NCBI GenBank assembly: GCA_023101505.1
Contig: LVZA01000001.1
Location: 1,178,001-1,242,000, forward strand
Direction of reading: 5' to 3'
DNA from: Pasteurellaceae bacterium Pebbles2
GTDB taxonomy: Bacteria; Pseudomonadota; Gammaproteobacteria; Enterobacterales; Pasteurellaceae
Length of the DNA stretch: 64,000 nucleotides
In this document: positions 46,702-58,724 of the stretch, piece by piece
How the letters are laid out: every line of letters starts with the position of its first letter
Numbering within the stretch: the stretch's first letter is position 1
Made by a program: the position numbers and the translations under genes
The notes under the pieces: model-generated
Databases searched by the model: none
What the model was told of the DNA's origin: nothing
What the model saw: the letters and a program-made list of their open reading frames with translations, nothing else

Positions 46702-47070
46702 ATGTCATTAACTAACGAACAACTAATCGAAGCGATTGCTTCAAAATCAGTATCAGAAATCGTTGAATTAATCGCAGCGATGGAAGAAAAATTCGGCGTT
46801 TCAGCAGCAGTTGCAGCAGCAGCTCCAGCAGCGGCAGGCGCAGCGGCAGCAGAAGAAAAAACTGAATTCGATGTAGTATTAGCAGAAGCTGGTGCGAACA
46901 AAGTAGCAGTAATCAAAGCAGTACGTGGTGCAACTGGCTTAGGCTTAAAAGAAGCTAAAGACTTAGTTGAATCTGCTCCAGCTAACTTAAAAGAAGGCAT
47001 TTCTAAAGCTGAAGCTGAAGCATTGAAAAAAGAATTAGAAGAAGCTGGCGCGAAAGTAGAAATCAAATAA
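46702..47070 (+). CDS. rplL: 50S ribosomal protein L7/L12 (bL12)
   Basis: A 122-aa stalk protein that recruits elongation factors. The N-terminal dimerisation domain ([33 protein letters not shown]), an Ala/Pro-rich hinge at about residues 37-52, and the C-terminal domain [27 protein letters not shown] are intact. The start MSLTNEQ at 46702 is the family norm; an ATT codon three codons earlier is in frame but not credible. Followed by two hairpin terminators, then rpoB. Confidence 0.98.
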   Translation: MSLTNEQLIEAIASKSVSEIVELIAAMEEKFGVSAAVAAAAPAAAGAAAAEEKTEFDVVLAEAGANKVAVIKAVRGATGLGLKEAKDLVESAPANLKEGISKAEAEALKKELEEAGAKVEIK

Positions 47071-47103
47071 TTTTGATTTTTAGCCGAACTTCAAGTTCAA
47101 AAG

Positions 47104-47135
47104 AAACCCCAATCGGAAACGGTTGGGGTTTTTGT
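47104..47135 (+). terminator. Strong hairpin terminator/attenuator after rplL
   Basis: AAACCCCAATCG-GAAA-CGGTTGGGGTTT: about 12 bp of stem closed by a GAAA tetraloop, then TTTTG. In E. coli the rplL-rpoB gap holds a partial terminator that reduces rpoBC transcription; this stem looks stronger. Confidence 0.87.
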
Positions 47136-47169
47136 TTTCAATCAAAGTCAAACTGCGGTCTTATTTTTT

Positions 47170-47197
47170 AAGGCTTAGCATTTGTTAAGCCTTTTCT
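47170..47197 (+). terminator. Second hairpin after rplL
   Basis: AAGGCTTA (47170-47177) pairs with TAAGCCTT (47186-47193), followed by TTC TTTT. Tandem to the first terminator. Confidence 0.7.
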
Positions 47198-47210
47198 TTT
47201 AACTAGTTAG

Positions 47211-47239
47211 TTGAACTTTAGCGAGATTTTAGGTAAAAT
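47211..47239 (+). promoter_or_regulatory. Internal promoter upstream of rpoBC
   Basis: -35 TTGAAC (47211-47216), 17-bp spacer, -10 TAAAAT (47234-47239). Starts about 47246, giving a 258-nt leader to rpoB. Sits just after the two terminators, so it could restart transcription for rpoBC independently of rplJL. Confidence 0.68.
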
Positions 47240-47245
47240 ACTCCG

Positions 47246-47503
47246 TTCAACAGCTTTGGCTTGCTGTATTTTAGCCAAGACATTGCCGTTTTATTGTTGA
47301 TAATTCAAGTTAAATCAAACTGTTAGCTTGAAGACAATCCGCTCATCAGAAGTAAGGTTCAGAGGGTGGTTTCTGAAAACGGTATTCATAATATTGCAAT
47401 ATTTCTCAAAAAATGAAAAAACTTCGTCATTTTTAACCGCAGTTTTAAATGATGAGGGCGATTATTGCAATTCGGTCGATTAACAAATTACAGAGGAAAA
47501 CCA
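47246..47503 (+). other. Long rpoB leader region
   Basis: About 258 nt without a gene. It holds small hairpins (TTGGCT...AGCCAA near 47254-47277; TTCAGAGGGTGGTTTCTGAA near 47357; the palindrome AATATTGCAATATT near 47392) and a variant uptake sequence. In E. coli the rplL-rpoB gap is an RNase III processing site; something similar may occur here. Confidence 0.5.
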
Positions 47504-50500
47504 ATGGGTTACTCTTATACCGAAAAGAAACGTATTCGTAAAGACTTCGGCAAACGTCCGCAAGTTTTAAATGTACCTTATTTATTAACTATTCAATTAG
47601 ATTCTTTCGATAAATTTATCCAAAGAGATCTTGATGGTCAGCAAGGCTTAGAAGCTGCATTTCGTTCTGTTTTTCCTATCGTGAGCAATAACGGTAGCAC
47701 AGAATTACAATATGTGAGCTATAAATTAGGCGAGCCAGTATTTGACGTGCGTGAATGTCAAATTCGTGGCACCACTTTTGCTGCCCCACTTCGTGTGAAA
47801 TTGCGTTTAGTGAGCTATGACAGAGATGCAGCTCCAGGCACAATTAAAGATATTAAAGAACAAGATGTGTATATGGGCGAAATCCCATTGATGACAGAGA
47901 ACGGTACTTTCGTGATTAACGGTACTGAGCGTGTTATCGTGTCGCAATTACACCGTAGCCCTGGCGTGTTCTTTGATTCTGACAAAGGTAAAACCCACTC
48001 ATCAGGTAAAGTGCTTTATAACGCACGTATTATTCCTTATCGTGGTTCTTGGTTAGATTTTGAATTTGATCCGAAAGATAATTTATTTGCTCGTATCGAC
48101 CGTCGTCGTAAATTGCCAGCAACTATTATTTTACGTGCATTAAATTACAGCACAGAAGAAATTTTAGATTTATTCTTTGATAAAGTTGTTTTTGAAGTTC
48201 AAAAAGATAAATTATTAATGGCGTTAGTGCCAGAGCGTTTACGTGGCGAAACGGCAACTTTTGATATTGAAGCAAACGGTAAAGTTTACGTAGAACGTGG
48301 TCGTCGCATTACTGCTCGTCATATCCGTGCGTTAGAAAAAGATAATATTACGCAAGTTGAAGTACCGACTGATTATATCGTGGGTAAAGTGGCGGCAAAA
48401 GATTATGTGGATTTAGAAAGTGGTGAAATTATTTGCCCTGCGAATATGGAATTGTCTTTAGAACTATTAGCGAAATTAGTTCAAGCAGGCTACACCACCA
48501 TCGAAACTTTATTCACTAACGATTTAGACTTCGGACCATATATTTCTGAAACCTTGCGTGTTGATCCGTCTTATGATCGCTTAAGCGCATTGGTTGAGAT
48601 TTATCGTATGATGCGTCCTGGTGAACCACCGACAAAAGAAGCGGCAGAAGGCTTATTCGATAACTTATTTTTCTCACAAGAACGTTATGATTTATCTGCG
48701 GTAGGTCGTATGAAATTCAACCGTTCTTTAGGCGTAGAAGACGTTTCAGGTAGCGGTGTGTTAAGCAAAGAAGACATTGTGAGTGTGATGAAAAAACTCA
48801 TCGATATTCGTAATGGTCGTGGTGAAGTGGACGATATTGACCACTTGGGTAACCGTCGCATCCGTTCTGTGGGCGAGATGGCAGAAAACCAATTCCGTAT
48901 TGGTTTAGTGCGTGTTGAGCGTGCAGTGCGTGAGCGTTTATCTTTAGGTGATTTAGATGCGATCACACCACAAGATTTAATTAATGCGAAACCAATTTCT
49001 GCAGCAGTGAAAGAGTTCTTTGGTTCTTCACAGTTATCGCAATTTATGGATCAAAATAACCCATTGTCAGAAGTTACGCACAAACGTCGTATTTCTGCAT
49101 TGGGTCCAGGTGGTTTAACCCGTGAACGTGCAGGCTTTGAAGTGCGAGATGTTCACCCAACTCACTATGGTCGTGTGTGTCCAATCGAAACGCCTGAGGG
49201 TCCAAACATCGGTTTGATTAACTCACTTTCTGTGTATGCACGTACTAATGACTATGGTTTCTTAGAAACGCCATATCGTAAAGTGGTTGATGGTCAAGTG
49301 AGCGAAGAAATTGAATATTTATCTGCGATTGAAGAAGGTAAATATGTTATCGCTCAGGCGAACTCAAACCTTGATGAAAACTTCCGTTTTACTGACGCAT
49401 TTGTAACAGCGCGTGGTGAACACGGTGAATCAGGTTTATATCGTCCAGAAGAAATTCAATATATGGACGTTTCAACTCAACAAGTTGTTTCGGTTGCAGC
49501 AGCGTTAATTCCATTCCTTGAGCACGACGATGCGAACCGTGCCTTAATGGGTGCGAATATGCAACGTCAAGCAGTGCCAACATTACGTTCAGACAAACCA
49601 CTTGTCGGTACAGGTATGGAAAAACCAATCGCCCTAGACTCGGGTGTTGCGGTGGTTGCAAAACGTGGTGGTACAATCCAATACGTTGATGCTTCACGTA
49701 TCGTGGTAAAAGTAAACGAAGATGAAACGATCCCAGGCGAAGCAGGTATCGACATCTATAACTTAATTAAATATACCCGTTCAAACCAAAATACGTGTAT
49801 CAACCAAATTCCTTGTGTGAATTTAGGTGAGCCTGTTGGTCGTGGTGAGATCTTAGCTGATGGTCCATCAACAGACTTAGGTGAATTAGCATTAGGTCAA
49901 AATATCCGTGTGGCATTTATGCCTTGGAATGGTTATAACTTTGAAGACTCAATGTTAGTTTCTGAGCGTGTTGTTCAACAAGACCGCTTCACTACAATTC
50001 ACATTCAAGAATTATCTTGTGTGGCTCGTGATACTAAATTAGGTTCAGAAGAAATCACAGCAGATATTCCAAACGTCGGTGAAGCAGCGTTAAGCAAACT
50101 TGATGAATCAGGTATTGTTTACGTGGGTGCTGAAGTGAAAGGCGGGGATATTCTTGTGGGTAAAGTAACACCAAAAGGTGAAACTCAATTAACTCCAGAA
50201 GAAAAATTATTGCGTGCAATCTTCGGTGAAAAAGCATCAGACGTTAAAGATTCTTCATTGCGTGTACCAAATGGTACTTCAGGTACGATTATTGATGTTC
50301 AAGTCTTCACTCGTGATGGCGTAGAAAAAGATAAACGTGCGCTTGAAATTGAAGAAATGCAATTAAAACAAGCGAAGAAAGACCTTGTTGAAGAATTGGA
50401 AATCTTAGAAGCTGGCTTATTCTCACGTGTACGCAACTTGCTTATTGACGGTGGTATGAATGCGAAAGAATTGGATAAAATGGTTCGTGCGCAATGGTTA

Positions 50501-51532
50501 GAACAAACCCTTGCTGATGAAGCGAAACAAAACCAATTAGAGCAACTTGCTGAGCAATATGATGAATTACGCAAAGACTTTGAACACAAATTAGAAGTAA
50601 AACGTGAAAAAATTATCCAAGGTGATGATTTAGCACCAGGCGTTCTAAAAGTGGTTAAAGTGTACTTAGCGGTGAAACGCCAAATCCAACCAGGTGATAA
50701 AATGGCGGGTCGTCACGGTAACAAAGGGGTTATCTCAAAAATCAACCCAGTTGAAGATATGCCATATGACGAAAATGGTCAGCCAGTTGAAATCGTGTTG
50801 AACCCACTGGGCGTTCCATCTCGTATGAATATCGGTCAGATCCTTGAAACGCATTTAGGTTTAGCGGCGAAAGGTATCGGCGACCAAATCAATGCAATGC
50901 TCAAACAGAAACAAGAAGTTGAGAAATTGCGTGGCTATATCCAAAAAGCCTACGATCTCGGTGGCGGCTCACAAAAAGTGGATTTAAGCACCTTTACTGA
51001 CGAAGAAGTAATGCGTTTAGCGCAAAACTTACGTAAAGGTATGCCACTTGCAACACCAGTATTTGATGGTGCGCACGAGAGCGAAATCAAAGAGTTATTA
51101 CAATTAGGCGGCTTGCCGACTTCAGGTCAAATCACCTTGTACGATGGTCGTACAGGTGAGAAATTTGAACGTCCAGTAACCGTTGGTTATATGTATATGC
51201 TCAAATTGAACCACTTAGTTGACGACAAAATGCACGCTCGTTCAACTGGTTCTTATAGTCTTGTTACCCAACAACCATTGGGCGGTAAAGCGCAGTTCGG
51301 TGGTCAGCGTTTCGGTGAGATGGAGGTGTGGGCACTTGAAGCATACGGTGCAGCATACACATTACAAGAAATGTTGACGGTGAAATCCGATGATGTGAAC
51401 GGTCGTACGAAGATGTATAAAAACATCGTTGGTGGTACACATTATATGGAACCAGGTACACCTGAGTCTTTCAATGTAATTATGAAAGAGATCCGCTCGC
51501 TTGGTCTTAACATTGACTTAGATGAAGAGTAA
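47504..51532 (+). CDS. rpoB: RNA polymerase subunit beta
   Basis: A 1342-aa core polymerase subunit, the same length as E. coli RpoB. The start [19 protein letters not shown] at 47504 has AGAGGAAAA upstream; upstream in-frame residues are not conserved. The rifampicin region is wild type in appearance: [34 protein letters not shown] (about 506-540). Other landmarks are [25 protein letters not shown] and the C-terminal [24 protein letters not shown]. An uptake-sequence hairpin lies in the gap to rpoC. Confidence 0.99.
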   Translation: MGYSYTEKKRIRKDFGKRPQVLNVPYLLTIQLDSFDKFIQRDLDGQQGLEAAFRSVFPIVSNNGSTELQYVSYKLGEPVFDVRECQIRGTTFAAPLRVKLRLVSYDRDAAPGTIKDIKEQDVYMGEIPLMTENGTFVINGTERVIVSQLHRSPGVFFDSDKGKTHSSGKVLYNARIIPYRGSWLDFEFDPKDNLFARIDRRRKLPATIILRALNYSTEEILDLFFDKVVFEVQKDKLLMALVPERLRGETATFDIEANGKVYVERGRRITARHIRALEKDNITQVEVPTDYIVGKVAAKDYVDLESGEIICPANMELSLELLAKLVQAGYTTIETLFTNDLDFGPYISETLRVDPSYDRLSALVEIYRMMRPGEPPTKEAAEGLFDNLFFSQERYDLSAVGRMKFNRSLGVEDVSGSGVLSKEDIVSVMKKLIDIRNGRGEVDDIDHLGNRRIRSVGEMAENQFRIGLVRVERAVRERLSLGDLDAITPQDLINAKPISAAVKEFFGSSQLSQFMDQNNPLSEVTHKRRISALGPGGLTRERAGFEVRDVHPTHYGRVCPIETPEGPNIGLINSLSVYARTNDYGFLETPYRKVVDGQVSEEIEYLSAIEEGKYVIAQANSNLDENFRFTDAFVTARGEHGESGLYRPEEIQYMDVSTQQVVSVAAALIPFLEHDDANRALMGANMQRQAVPTLRSDKPLVGTGMEKPIALDSGVAVVAKRGGTIQYVDASRIVVKVNEDETIPGEAGIDIYNLIKYTRSNQNTCINQIPCVNLGEPVGRGEILADGPSTDLGELALGQNIRVAFMPWNGYNFEDSMLVSERVVQQDRFTTIHIQELSCVARDTKLGSEEITADIPNVGEAALSKLDESGIVYVGAEVKGGDILVGKVTPKGETQLTPEEKLLRAIFGEKASDVKDSSLRVPNGTSGTIIDVQVFTRDGVEKDKRALEIEEMQLKQAKKDLVEELEILEAGLFSRVRNLLIDGGMNAKELDKMVRAQWLEQTLADEAKQNQLEQLAEQYDELRKDFEHKLEVKREKIIQGDDLAPGVLKVVKVYLAVKRQIQPGDKMAGRHGNKGVISKINPVEDMPYDENGQPVEIVLNPLGVPSRMNIGQILETHLGLAAKGIGDQINAMLKQKQEVEKLRGYIQKAYDLGGGSQKVDLSTFTDEEVMRLAQNLRKGMPLATPVFDGAHESEIKELLQLGGLPTSGQITLYDGRTGEKFERPVTVGYMYMLKLNHLVDDKMHARSTGSYSLVTQQPLGGKAQFGGQRFGEMEVWALEAYGAAYTLQEMLTVKSDDVNGRTKMYKNIVGGTHYMEPGTPESFNVIMKEIRSLGLNIDLDEE

Positions 51533-51577
51533 TTGAGCTAACATCTAAAATTCGTCAAAAAGCGAAATTTATCCGCG

Positions 51578-51619
51578 CAAAGTGCGGTGAAAAATTTAAG
51601 ATTTTTTAACCGCACTTTG
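51578..51619. repeat. Uptake-sequence inverted pair between rpoB and rpoC
   Basis: CAAAGTGCGGT (51578-51588) and ACCGCACTTTG (51609-51619), loop 20 nt. No T-run follows on either strand, so it is unlikely to terminate transcription; it may be an mRNA hairpin inside the operon. Confidence 0.75.
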
Positions 51620-51650
51620 AATAAGTTTAACTCCGACAGGAGCAAAATCT

Positions 51651-54600
51651 GTGAAAGATTTAGTTAAATTTTTAAAAGCACAATCAAAAACTGCAGAAGA
51701 TTTTGATGTGATTAAAATCGGTTTAGCCTCACCTGATATGATCCGTTCTTGGTCATTTGGTGAAGTGAAAAAACCTGAAACTATCAACTACCGTACCTTT
51801 AAACCTGAGCGTGATGGTCTTTTCTGTGCACGTATTTTCGGGCCGGTAAAAGATTACGAATGTTTATGTGGTAAATATAAACGCTTAAAACACCGTGGTG
51901 TAATTTGTGAAAAATGTGGCGTTGAAGTAACTCAAACCAAAGTACGCCGTGAGCGTATGGGTCATATTGAGCTTGCTTCACCTGTGGCTCACATTTGGTT
52001 CTTAAAATCACTGCCGTCCCGCATCGGTTTATTATTAGATATGCCATTGCGTGATATTGAGCGTGTGCTTTATTTTGAAAGCTACATCGTGATCGAGCCA
52101 GGTATGACTGATCTTGAAAAAGGTCAATTATTAACCGAAGAACAATATCTTGATGCAGAAGAACGTTGGCAAGATGAATTCGACGCAAAAATGGGTGCTG
52201 AAGCTATTCAAGCCATTTTGCGCAATATGGATTTAGCTCACGAATGTGAAGTGTTACGTGAAGAATTACAAGAAACCAATTCTGAAACGAAACGTAAAAA
52301 AATCACTAAACGTTTGAAATTAGTTGAAGCATTCGTCCAATCAGGCAACAAACCTGAGTGGATGGTAATGACTGTATTACCAGTTTTACCACCAGATTTA
52401 CGTCCATTAGTACCACTCGATGGTGGTCGTTTTGCGACATCTGATTTGAACGATTTATATCGTCGTGTAATCAACCGTAACAACCGTTTAAAACGTCTTT
52501 TAGACTTAATCGCGCCAGATATTATCGTGCGCAACGAAAAACGTATGTTACAAGAATCAGTAGATGCGTTATTAGATAATGGTCGTCGTGGTCGTGCAAT
52601 TACGGGTTCAAACCGTCGTCCACTTAAATCATTAGCGGATATGATCAAAGGTAAACAAGGTCGTTTCCGTCAAAACTTATTAGGTAAACGTGTTGACTAT
52701 TCAGGCCGTTCTGTAATCACCGTAGGTCCATACTTACACCTACACCAATGTGGTTTACCGAAAAAAATGGCATTGGAATTATTCCGTCCATTTATCTATG
52801 CGAAATTAGAAAGCCGTGGCTACGCAACAACCATTAAAGCAGCGAAGAAAATGGTTGAGCGTGAAGATGCTATTGTTTGGGATATTTTAGCGGAAGTTAT
52901 CCGTGAACACCCAATTTTACTAAACCGTGCGCCAACCTTGCACCGTTTGGGTATTCAAGCATTTGAACCGATCTTAATCGAAGGTAAAGCAATCCAGTTA
53001 CACCCACTTGTTTGTGCGGCGTTCAACGCGGACTTCGATGGTGACCAAATGGCGGTACACGTACCATTGACATTAGAAGCACAGCTTGAGGCTCGTGCGT
53101 TAATGATGTCAACCAACAACATTTTATCACCTGCAAGTGGTGATCCGATTATCGTTCCATCACAAGACGTGGTATTGGGTCTTTACTATATGACCCGTGA
53201 TAAAGTGAACGGTAAAGGCGAGGGAATGTTGTTACAAGATCCTCGTGAAGCTGAAAAAGCCTATCGCACAGGTCAAGCTGAATTACATTCTCGTGTAAAA
53301 GTGCGTATCACTGAATACACTAAAAATGCTGCTGGTGAATTTGAAGCGCAAACTAACTTGGTAGAAACCACCATCGGTCGTGCCATCTTATGGATGATCG
53401 CACCAAAAGGTATGCCGTTTAGTTTATTCAACCAAACCTTAGGCAAAAAAGCAATTTCTAAATTGATCAACGAAAGCTATCGTCGTCTTGGTATGAAACC
53501 AAGCGTAATGTTCGCTGACCAAATTATGTACACAGGTTTCGCTTATGCGGCACGTTCAGGTTCATCTGTTGGTATCGACGATATGGTGATCCCAGAGAAG
53601 AAATACGAAATTATTTCTGCTGCGGAAGAAGAAGTGGCTGAAATTCAAGAGCAGTTCCAATCTGGTCTTGTAACTGCAGGCGAACGTTATAATAAAGTGA
53701 TCGATATTTGGGCTGCAGCCAATGAGCGTGTTGCTAAAGTGATGATGGAAAACCTTTCACAAGAAGAAGTGATTAACCGTGAGGGTAACCCAGAGAAACA
53801 AGCTTCATTCAACAGCATCTTTATGATGGCAGACTCTGGTGCTCGTGGTTCTGCGGCACAGATTCGTCAGTTAGCCGGTATGCGTGGTTTGATGGCTCGT
53901 CCAGATGGCTCGATCATTGAAACCCCAATCACTGCAAACTTCCGTGAGGGTTTGAACGTATTACAATACTTTATTTCAACCCACGGTGCGCGTAAAGGTT
54001 TGGCGGATACCGCATTAAAAACAGCGAACTCAGGTTACTTAACTCGTCGTTTAGTTGACGTAGCACAAGACTTAGTGATCACCGAAGATGACTGTGGCAC
54101 ACACGAGGGTGTGGTAATGTCGCCGTTAATCGAAGGTGGCGATGAGAAAGTGCCATTACGTGAATTAGTATTAGGTCGTGTAGCAGCTGAAGACGTATTA
54201 AAACCAGGTACAGAAGAAGTACTAATTCCACGCAACACCTTAATCGATGAAAAATGGTGTGCGGTGATCGACGAAAATTCTGTGGATAGCATTAAAGTAC
54301 GTTCAGTAGTAACTTGTAACACAGACTTCGGTGTATGTGCGAAATGTTACGGGCGTGATTTGGCTCGTGGGCACTTAATTAACCAAGGTGAAGCGGTGGG
54401 CGTAATTGCTGCGCAATCTATCGGTGAACCAGGTACACAGTTGACGATGCGTACGTTCCATATCGGTGGTGCGGCATCTGCGGCAGCCAAAGAATCTAGC
54501 GTTCAAGTGAAAAATAACGGTACTGTGCGTTTGGCGAATGTGAAATTCGTTACTAACAACGAGGGTAAACTTGTTTTAACTTCTCGTAATACAGAATTAA

Positions 54601-55916
54601 CCGTTATCGATGCATTTGGTCGTACGAAAGAGCATTACAAATTACCTTACGGTACAATCTTGAACAAAGCTGACGGTGCAGAAGTTACCGCAGGCGAAAC
54701 TGTAGCGAACTGGGATCCACATACAATGCCAGTTATCTCTGAAGTAGCAGGTTTTGTGAAATTCGTAGATATCGTTGATGGTTTAACCGTAAGCCGTCAA
54801 ACCGACGACTTAACTGGTTTATCTTCAATCTTAGTACAAGATGTGGGTGAACGTGCAACTGCAGGTAAAGATTTACGTCCAGCAATTAAATTAGTTGATG
54901 CAAAAGGTAACGACATTTTAATTCCAGGTACAGACGTTGCAGCGCAATACTTCTTACCAGGTAAAGCTATCGTAACTCTTGATGACGGTGCACAAATCAA
55001 CATCGGTGATCCATTAGCTCGTATTCCACAAGAATCTGTGGGTACTAAAGATATTACCGGTGGTCTTCCACGCGTTGCTGATTTATTTGAAGCTCGCAAA
55101 CCGAAAGAGCCAGCAATTTTGGCTGAAATTTCAGGTATTGTGTCATTCGGTAAAGAAACTAAAGGTAAACGTCGTTTATTAATTACACCAACTGACGGTT
55201 CTGAAGCATACGAAGAAATGATTCCAAAATGGCGTCAATTAAACGTATTCGAGGGCGAAATGGTACAACGTGGCGACTTGATCTCTGATGGTGCAGAAAC
55301 ACCACACGATATTTTACGCTTACGTGGCGTTCACGCTGTAACTGAATACATCGTCAACGAAGTGCAAGAAGTTTACCGCTTACAAGGGGTAAAAATTAAC
55401 GACAAGCACATCGAAGTTATCGTACGCCAAATGTTGCGTAAAGCGGTTATCACCAATGCTTATGACTCTGAATTCTTAGAAGGTGAGCAAGTGGAAGTTT
55501 CACGCATTAAAATCGTCAACCGTAAACGTGAAGCTGAAGGTAAACCGTTGGTAGAATTTGAACGTGAATTGCTTGGTATCACCAAAGCATCACTTGCAAC
55601 TGAGTCATTTATCTCAGCAGCATCGTTCCAAGAAACTACTCGCGTGTTGACTGAAGCAGCGGTGGCAGGTAAACGTGATGAATTACGTGGCTTAAAAGAA
55701 AACGTCATCGTAGGTCGTTTAATCCCAGCAGGTACAGGTTTTGCGTATCACCAAAATCGTGTGAAAAACCGCAACGCTGGCATTAGCCAAAACATCGAGC
55801 AAGAAGTAAAATTCTCTGCAGCAGATGAAGCGGAAATCGAAGCGGAATTTACTACCATTGCCGATGATGCAACAGCAAGTTTAGCAGAAATGTTAAATAT
55901 GGCAGATGATGAATAA
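51651..55916 (+). CDS. rpoC: RNA polymerase subunit beta'
   Basis: A 1421-aa catalytic subunit, slightly longer than the 1407 aa of E. coli. It begins with GTG, as E. coli rpoC does (GTGAAAGATTTAG), preceded by CAGGAG. The N-terminal zinc ribbon [22 protein letters not shown], clamp helices, and the absolutely conserved active-site [12 protein letters not shown] (near residues 458-469) with three Mg-binding Asp are present. The bridge helix/trigger loop region is [15 protein letters not shown] and nearby. A terminator follows 20 bp after the stop. Confidence 0.99.
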   Translation: MKDLVKFLKAQSKTAEDFDVIKIGLASPDMIRSWSFGEVKKPETINYRTFKPERDGLFCARIFGPVKDYECLCGKYKRLKHRGVICEKCGVEVTQTKVRRERMGHIELASPVAHIWFLKSLPSRIGLLLDMPLRDIERVLYFESYIVIEPGMTDLEKGQLLTEEQYLDAEERWQDEFDAKMGAEAIQAILRNMDLAHECEVLREELQETNSETKRKKITKRLKLVEAFVQSGNKPEWMVMTVLPVLPPDLRPLVPLDGGRFATSDLNDLYRRVINRNNRLKRLLDLIAPDIIVRNEKRMLQESVDALLDNGRRGRAITGSNRRPLKSLADMIKGKQGRFRQNLLGKRVDYSGRSVITVGPYLHLHQCGLPKKMALELFRPFIYAKLESRGYATTIKAAKKMVEREDAIVWDILAEVIREHPILLNRAPTLHRLGIQAFEPILIEGKAIQLHPLVCAAFNADFDGDQMAVHVPLTLEAQLEARALMMSTNNILSPASGDPIIVPSQDVVLGLYYMTRDKVNGKGEGMLLQDPREAEKAYRTGQAELHSRVKVRITEYTKNAAGEFEAQTNLVETTIGRAILWMIAPKGMPFSLFNQTLGKKAISKLINESYRRLGMKPSVMFADQIMYTGFAYAARSGSSVGIDDMVIPEKKYEIISAAEEEVAEIQEQFQSGLVTAGERYNKVIDIWAAANERVAKVMMENLSQEEVINREGNPEKQASFNSIFMMADSGARGSAAQIRQLAGMRGLMARPDGSIIETPITANFREGLNVLQYFISTHGARKGLADTALKTANSGYLTRRLVDVAQDLVITEDDCGTHEGVVMSPLIEGGDEKVPLRELVLGRVAAEDVLKPGTEEVLIPRNTLIDEKWCAVIDENSVDSIKVRSVVTCNTDFGVCAKCYGRDLARGHLINQGEAVGVIAAQSIGEPGTQLTMRTFHIGGAASAAAKESSVQVKNNGTVRLANVKFVTNNEGKLVLTSRNTELTVIDAFGRTKEHYKLPYGTILNKADGAEVTAGETVANWDPHTMPVISEVAGFVKFVDIVDGLTVSRQTDDLTGLSSILVQDVGERATAGKDLRPAIKLVDAKGNDILIPGTDVAAQYFLPGKAIVTLDDGAQINIGDPLARIPQESVGTKDITGGLPRVADLFEARKPKEPAILAEISGIVSFGKETKGKRRLLITPTDGSEAYEEMIPKWRQLNVFEGEMVQRGDLISDGAETPHDILRLRGVHAVTEYIVNEVQEVYRLQGVKINDKHIEVIVRQMLRKAVITNAYDSEFLEGEQVEVSRIKIVNRKREAEGKPLVEFERELLGITKASLATESFISAASFQETTRVLTEAAVAGKRDELRGLKENVIVGRLIPAGTGFAYHQNRVKNRNAGISQNIEQEVKFSAADEAEIEAEFTTIADDATASLAEMLNMADDE

Positions 55917-55935
55917 TCATTAGCGAAATAAACTC

Positions 55936-55966
55936 AAAGCCCTTTACGAAAGTAAGGGGCTTTTTG
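55936..55966 (+). terminator. Terminator of the rplJL-rpoBC operon
   Basis: AAAGCCCTTTAC-GAAA-GTAAGGGGCTTT followed by a T-run. Confidence 0.9.
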
Positions 55967-55979
55967 TTTTTAAGGTGAG

Positions 55980-56021
55980 AAAAGTGCGGTGCATTTTTTA
56001 CGAATTTTGCACCGCACTTTT
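55980..56021. repeat. Uptake-sequence inverted pair upstream of cyaA
   Basis: AAAAGTGCGGTGC (55980-55992) and GCACCGCACTTTT (56009-56021). Lies between the rpoC terminator and cyaA; could be a second terminator. Confidence 0.75.
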
Positions 56022-56125
56022 GTGTGGAATTTGCATAATAAAAGCAATGTTGCGTGCGATTTGCTTTAATGTCGATGAAGTGATAAAGTAGCCACTGTTT
56101 CTTGTTAAAAATATCTAGGTGTTTT

Positions 56126-58654
56126 TTGAAATACGATCTTGAGTTTGCTAAAAAACAAGTTGCTGATCTTGAACACTTTCGTATTGTCAGAGCGTTATCT
56201 GGCTCATCAGAAGAATTTCAGCACGTTTTTCAATTAGTAACTTTGTTATTGCATTTGAATTACCCCAATTTACCGGGCTTCGTTGCTGATGCGCCTGTGG
56301 GGATCTGTCATTTCAAAATATCGGATTACCAACAAAATTATCTTACCAAAACCTTACCCGAACTCTCTTTTTCGCAAATCGAAGCCTATTCCTACCGTAC
56401 TTTTGATGCAATGTGTGGCGAGGCGATTTATGGCATTTATGTAATGGGCAGTATCGCTTCCATTTCGCAAACATCGTCATCAGATATGGATATTTGGGTT
56501 TGCCATCGTGAAGATTTAAGCCAAATTGAGCGAGAAAGATTAGCACAAAAAGCCAGATTATTAGAGCAATGGGCTAGACAGTTTGATGTGGAAATGACCT
56601 TGTTCTTAATGGATCAAGAACGCTTCCGCTGTTTTCGTTATTCTGATGCGCTCACTTCTGAAAACTGTGGCTCGGCACAATATATGTTGTTGCTTGATGA
56701 GTTTTATCGTTCTGCAATTCGTTTGGCAGGCAAGCCTTTGTTGTGGTTGCATTTATTAATTGAAAACGAAAAAGATTATGAAGCCGAAGTTGAGCAATTA
56801 ATTTTAAATAAAGAGATTAATCTGCAAGATTGGGTTGATTTCGGCGGCTTGGGGGCATTTTCTGCCAACGAATATTTTGGTGCGAGCTTATGGCATTTGT
56901 ATAAAGGCATTGATGCGCCCTATAAATCGCTGATCAAAATTTTATTATTAGAAGCCTATTCTTGGGAATATCCAAATACCTACTTAATTTCTTCTGATTT
57001 TAAATTCCATTTACTGACGGACAGAACTGAAGATCATCATTTTGACCCTTATCTTGCAATGTTGGAGCGAGTAACCGCTTATTTGACTTACTTAGGTGAT
57101 TTTAAACGATTAGATTTTGTTCGCCGTTGCTTTTATGTGAAAGCCACTGAAGATTTATGGTACACCAAAGTGGCAAGTTGGCGTTATGATTTGCTGGCGG
57201 AATTAGCGCAGCAATGGGGTTGGTCGCAAGAGCAGATTGAAGAACTTAATCAACGTCCTTTTTGGAAAATCAAACAAGTCAAAAAATCTTATAATACGTT
57301 GGTTAAGATGCTGATGTTGAGCTATCGAAATTTAATCAATTTTGCTCGTAAGCATAATGTTGATGCAAATATAATGCCACAAGACATTAGTATTTTATCT
57401 CGTAAACTGTATAGCGCATTTGAAGAACTACCAGGCAAAGTAACTTTGGTTAATCCATTGATTTCTAATAATTTATCAGAAGATCATTTGATGTTTATTG
57501 AGGTCAATCGAATGGACACTGCAACCAAAGCGGGCTGGTATTTGGTTAATCAATCCTTAGATCTCAACGAATTTTCTTCAGGAATGCGCCATATTGAATA
57601 TAATCCCAATTTACATAAATTAGTGGCGTGGGCATATTTTAATGGTTTATTAACGGCTAACACGCAGCTTTATATTTCAAGTCAGCGAGTTTCTTTGGCA
57701 AAATTAAAAGCATTTATTGCGGATTTATCCCAATTTTTCCCAGTAAAAGTGCCACCTGCGACTAATGAAGAATTGCATCACCCTTGTGAAATTCGCCATT
57801 TAGCCGTATTAGTTAATTTGGTGTCTGACCCAACGCAAAATTTAGCGCAGCCAAAGGGCAATATTCAGCAGGGCGATTTATTTAGTTTTGGACCAAATGA
57901 AGAAAGTTTGGTCGGCAGTATCGATCTGATTTATCGTAATTTATGGAACGAAATTCGCACCTTACATTTTGAAGGTCCAAATGCCATTTTATTAGCGTTG
58001 AAAGTGCTTTCTAATAAAATTCATCGTGGCTCTGTTTCGCCTCAATCGGTTGATGTATTTTGTTATAGTGAATATTATCAGCGAGCGTTGAAAAATTTGG
58101 TGCAGGCTTTAGTCAGCAAATGTATCAGCATTCAAGTTGGGACAGGCTCAGTAAATAATTTGCAAAATGTTTTGCGAGTGGCTGGGAAAAACTGGCAGTT
58201 CTTCTTTGAAGAACGAGGAATGCGTTGGTATGAAATGCCCGATCTCAAAGTGGCAAATACTGATGAATTTGCTGATACTGCAGAATTCAGTGAAAAAGCA
58301 CCGCACTTTAAGCAGCATTTTTCTTCATCACATAGTAATCGTAAATATCCAGCGGAAATTGATGCCTTTGCTAGTGAAGGTTTCTTGCAATTCTTTTTTA
58401 AAGATAATACCAACGGTAGCTTTGATGTATATATTTTAGATGAACAAAATCATATTGAGATTTATCGTCATTGCGATGGTGAAAAAGAGCAAAAAATAAA
58501 AGAAATCAATTACATATATCAACAGGCGGACAGTTCTGGTAATAATCCTTATCACATTGTTCAGCGTGATTTTAACTATCCACAATTTTATCAGATTATT
58601 ATCGATCAAGATGAAACTAAAATTGTGCCTTTCCATCATTCACAAAGAACTTAG
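56126..58654 (+). CDS. cyaA: Class I adenylate cyclase
   Basis: An 842-aa cytosolic enzyme producing cAMP from ATP, activated in enterics by phosphorylated EIIA-Glc. The catalytic N-terminal half has YVMGSIASISQTSSSDMDIWVCH (about residues 105-127) with the metal-binding Asp pair, and LLDEFYRSAIRLAGKPLLW. The C-terminal half is the regulatory domain. The start is most likely TTG at 56126, giving MKYDLEFAKKQ, with TAGGTG six bases upstream; no ATG fits. E. coli cyaA also uses TTG, keeping cyclase levels low. cAMP-CRP controls competence in Haemophilus. Confidence 0.93.
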   Translation: MKYDLEFAKKQVADLEHFRIVRALSGSSEEFQHVFQLVTLLLHLNYPNLPGFVADAPVGICHFKISDYQQNYLTKTLPELSFSQIEAYSYRTFDAMCGEAIYGIYVMGSIASISQTSSSDMDIWVCHREDLSQIERERLAQKARLLEQWARQFDVEMTLFLMDQERFRCFRYSDALTSENCGSAQYMLLLDEFYRSAIRLAGKPLLWLHLLIENEKDYEAEVEQLILNKEINLQDWVDFGGLGAFSANEYFGASLWHLYKGIDAPYKSLIKILLLEAYSWEYPNTYLISSDFKFHLLTDRTEDHHFDPYLAMLERVTAYLTYLGDFKRLDFVRRCFYVKATEDLWYTKVASWRYDLLAELAQQWGWSQEQIEELNQRPFWKIKQVKKSYNTLVKMLMLSYRNLINFARKHNVDANIMPQDISILSRKLYSAFEELPGKVTLVNPLISNNLSEDHLMFIEVNRMDTATKAGWYLVNQSLDLNEFSSGMRHIEYNPNLHKLVAWAYFNGLLTANTQLYISSQRVSLAKLKAFIADLSQFFPVKVPPATNEELHHPCEIRHLAVLVNLVSDPTQNLAQPKGNIQQGDLFSFGPNEESLVGSIDLIYRNLWNEIRTLHFEGPNAILLALKVLSNKIHRGSVSPQSVDVFCYSEYYQRALKNLVQALVSKCISIQVGTGSVNNLQNVLRVAGKNWQFFFEERGMRWYEMPDLKVANTDEFADTAEFSEKAPHFKQHFSSSHSNRKYPAEIDAFASEGFLQFFFKDNTNGSFDVYILDEQNHIEIYRHCDGEKEQKIKEINYIYQQADSSGNNPYHIVQRDFNYPQFYQIIIDQDETKIVPFHHSQRT

Positions 58655-58724
58655 CTAACTAAGTGTTAAGTGCGTTGCTAACAAAATTATTTTATAATAA
58701 GCCGCTTACTCATTGGAGAAGAAT

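Noticed and set aside
56022-56125. CRP site upstream of cyaA
   Set aside because: E. coli has one, but I cannot find two half-sites at correct spacing here.
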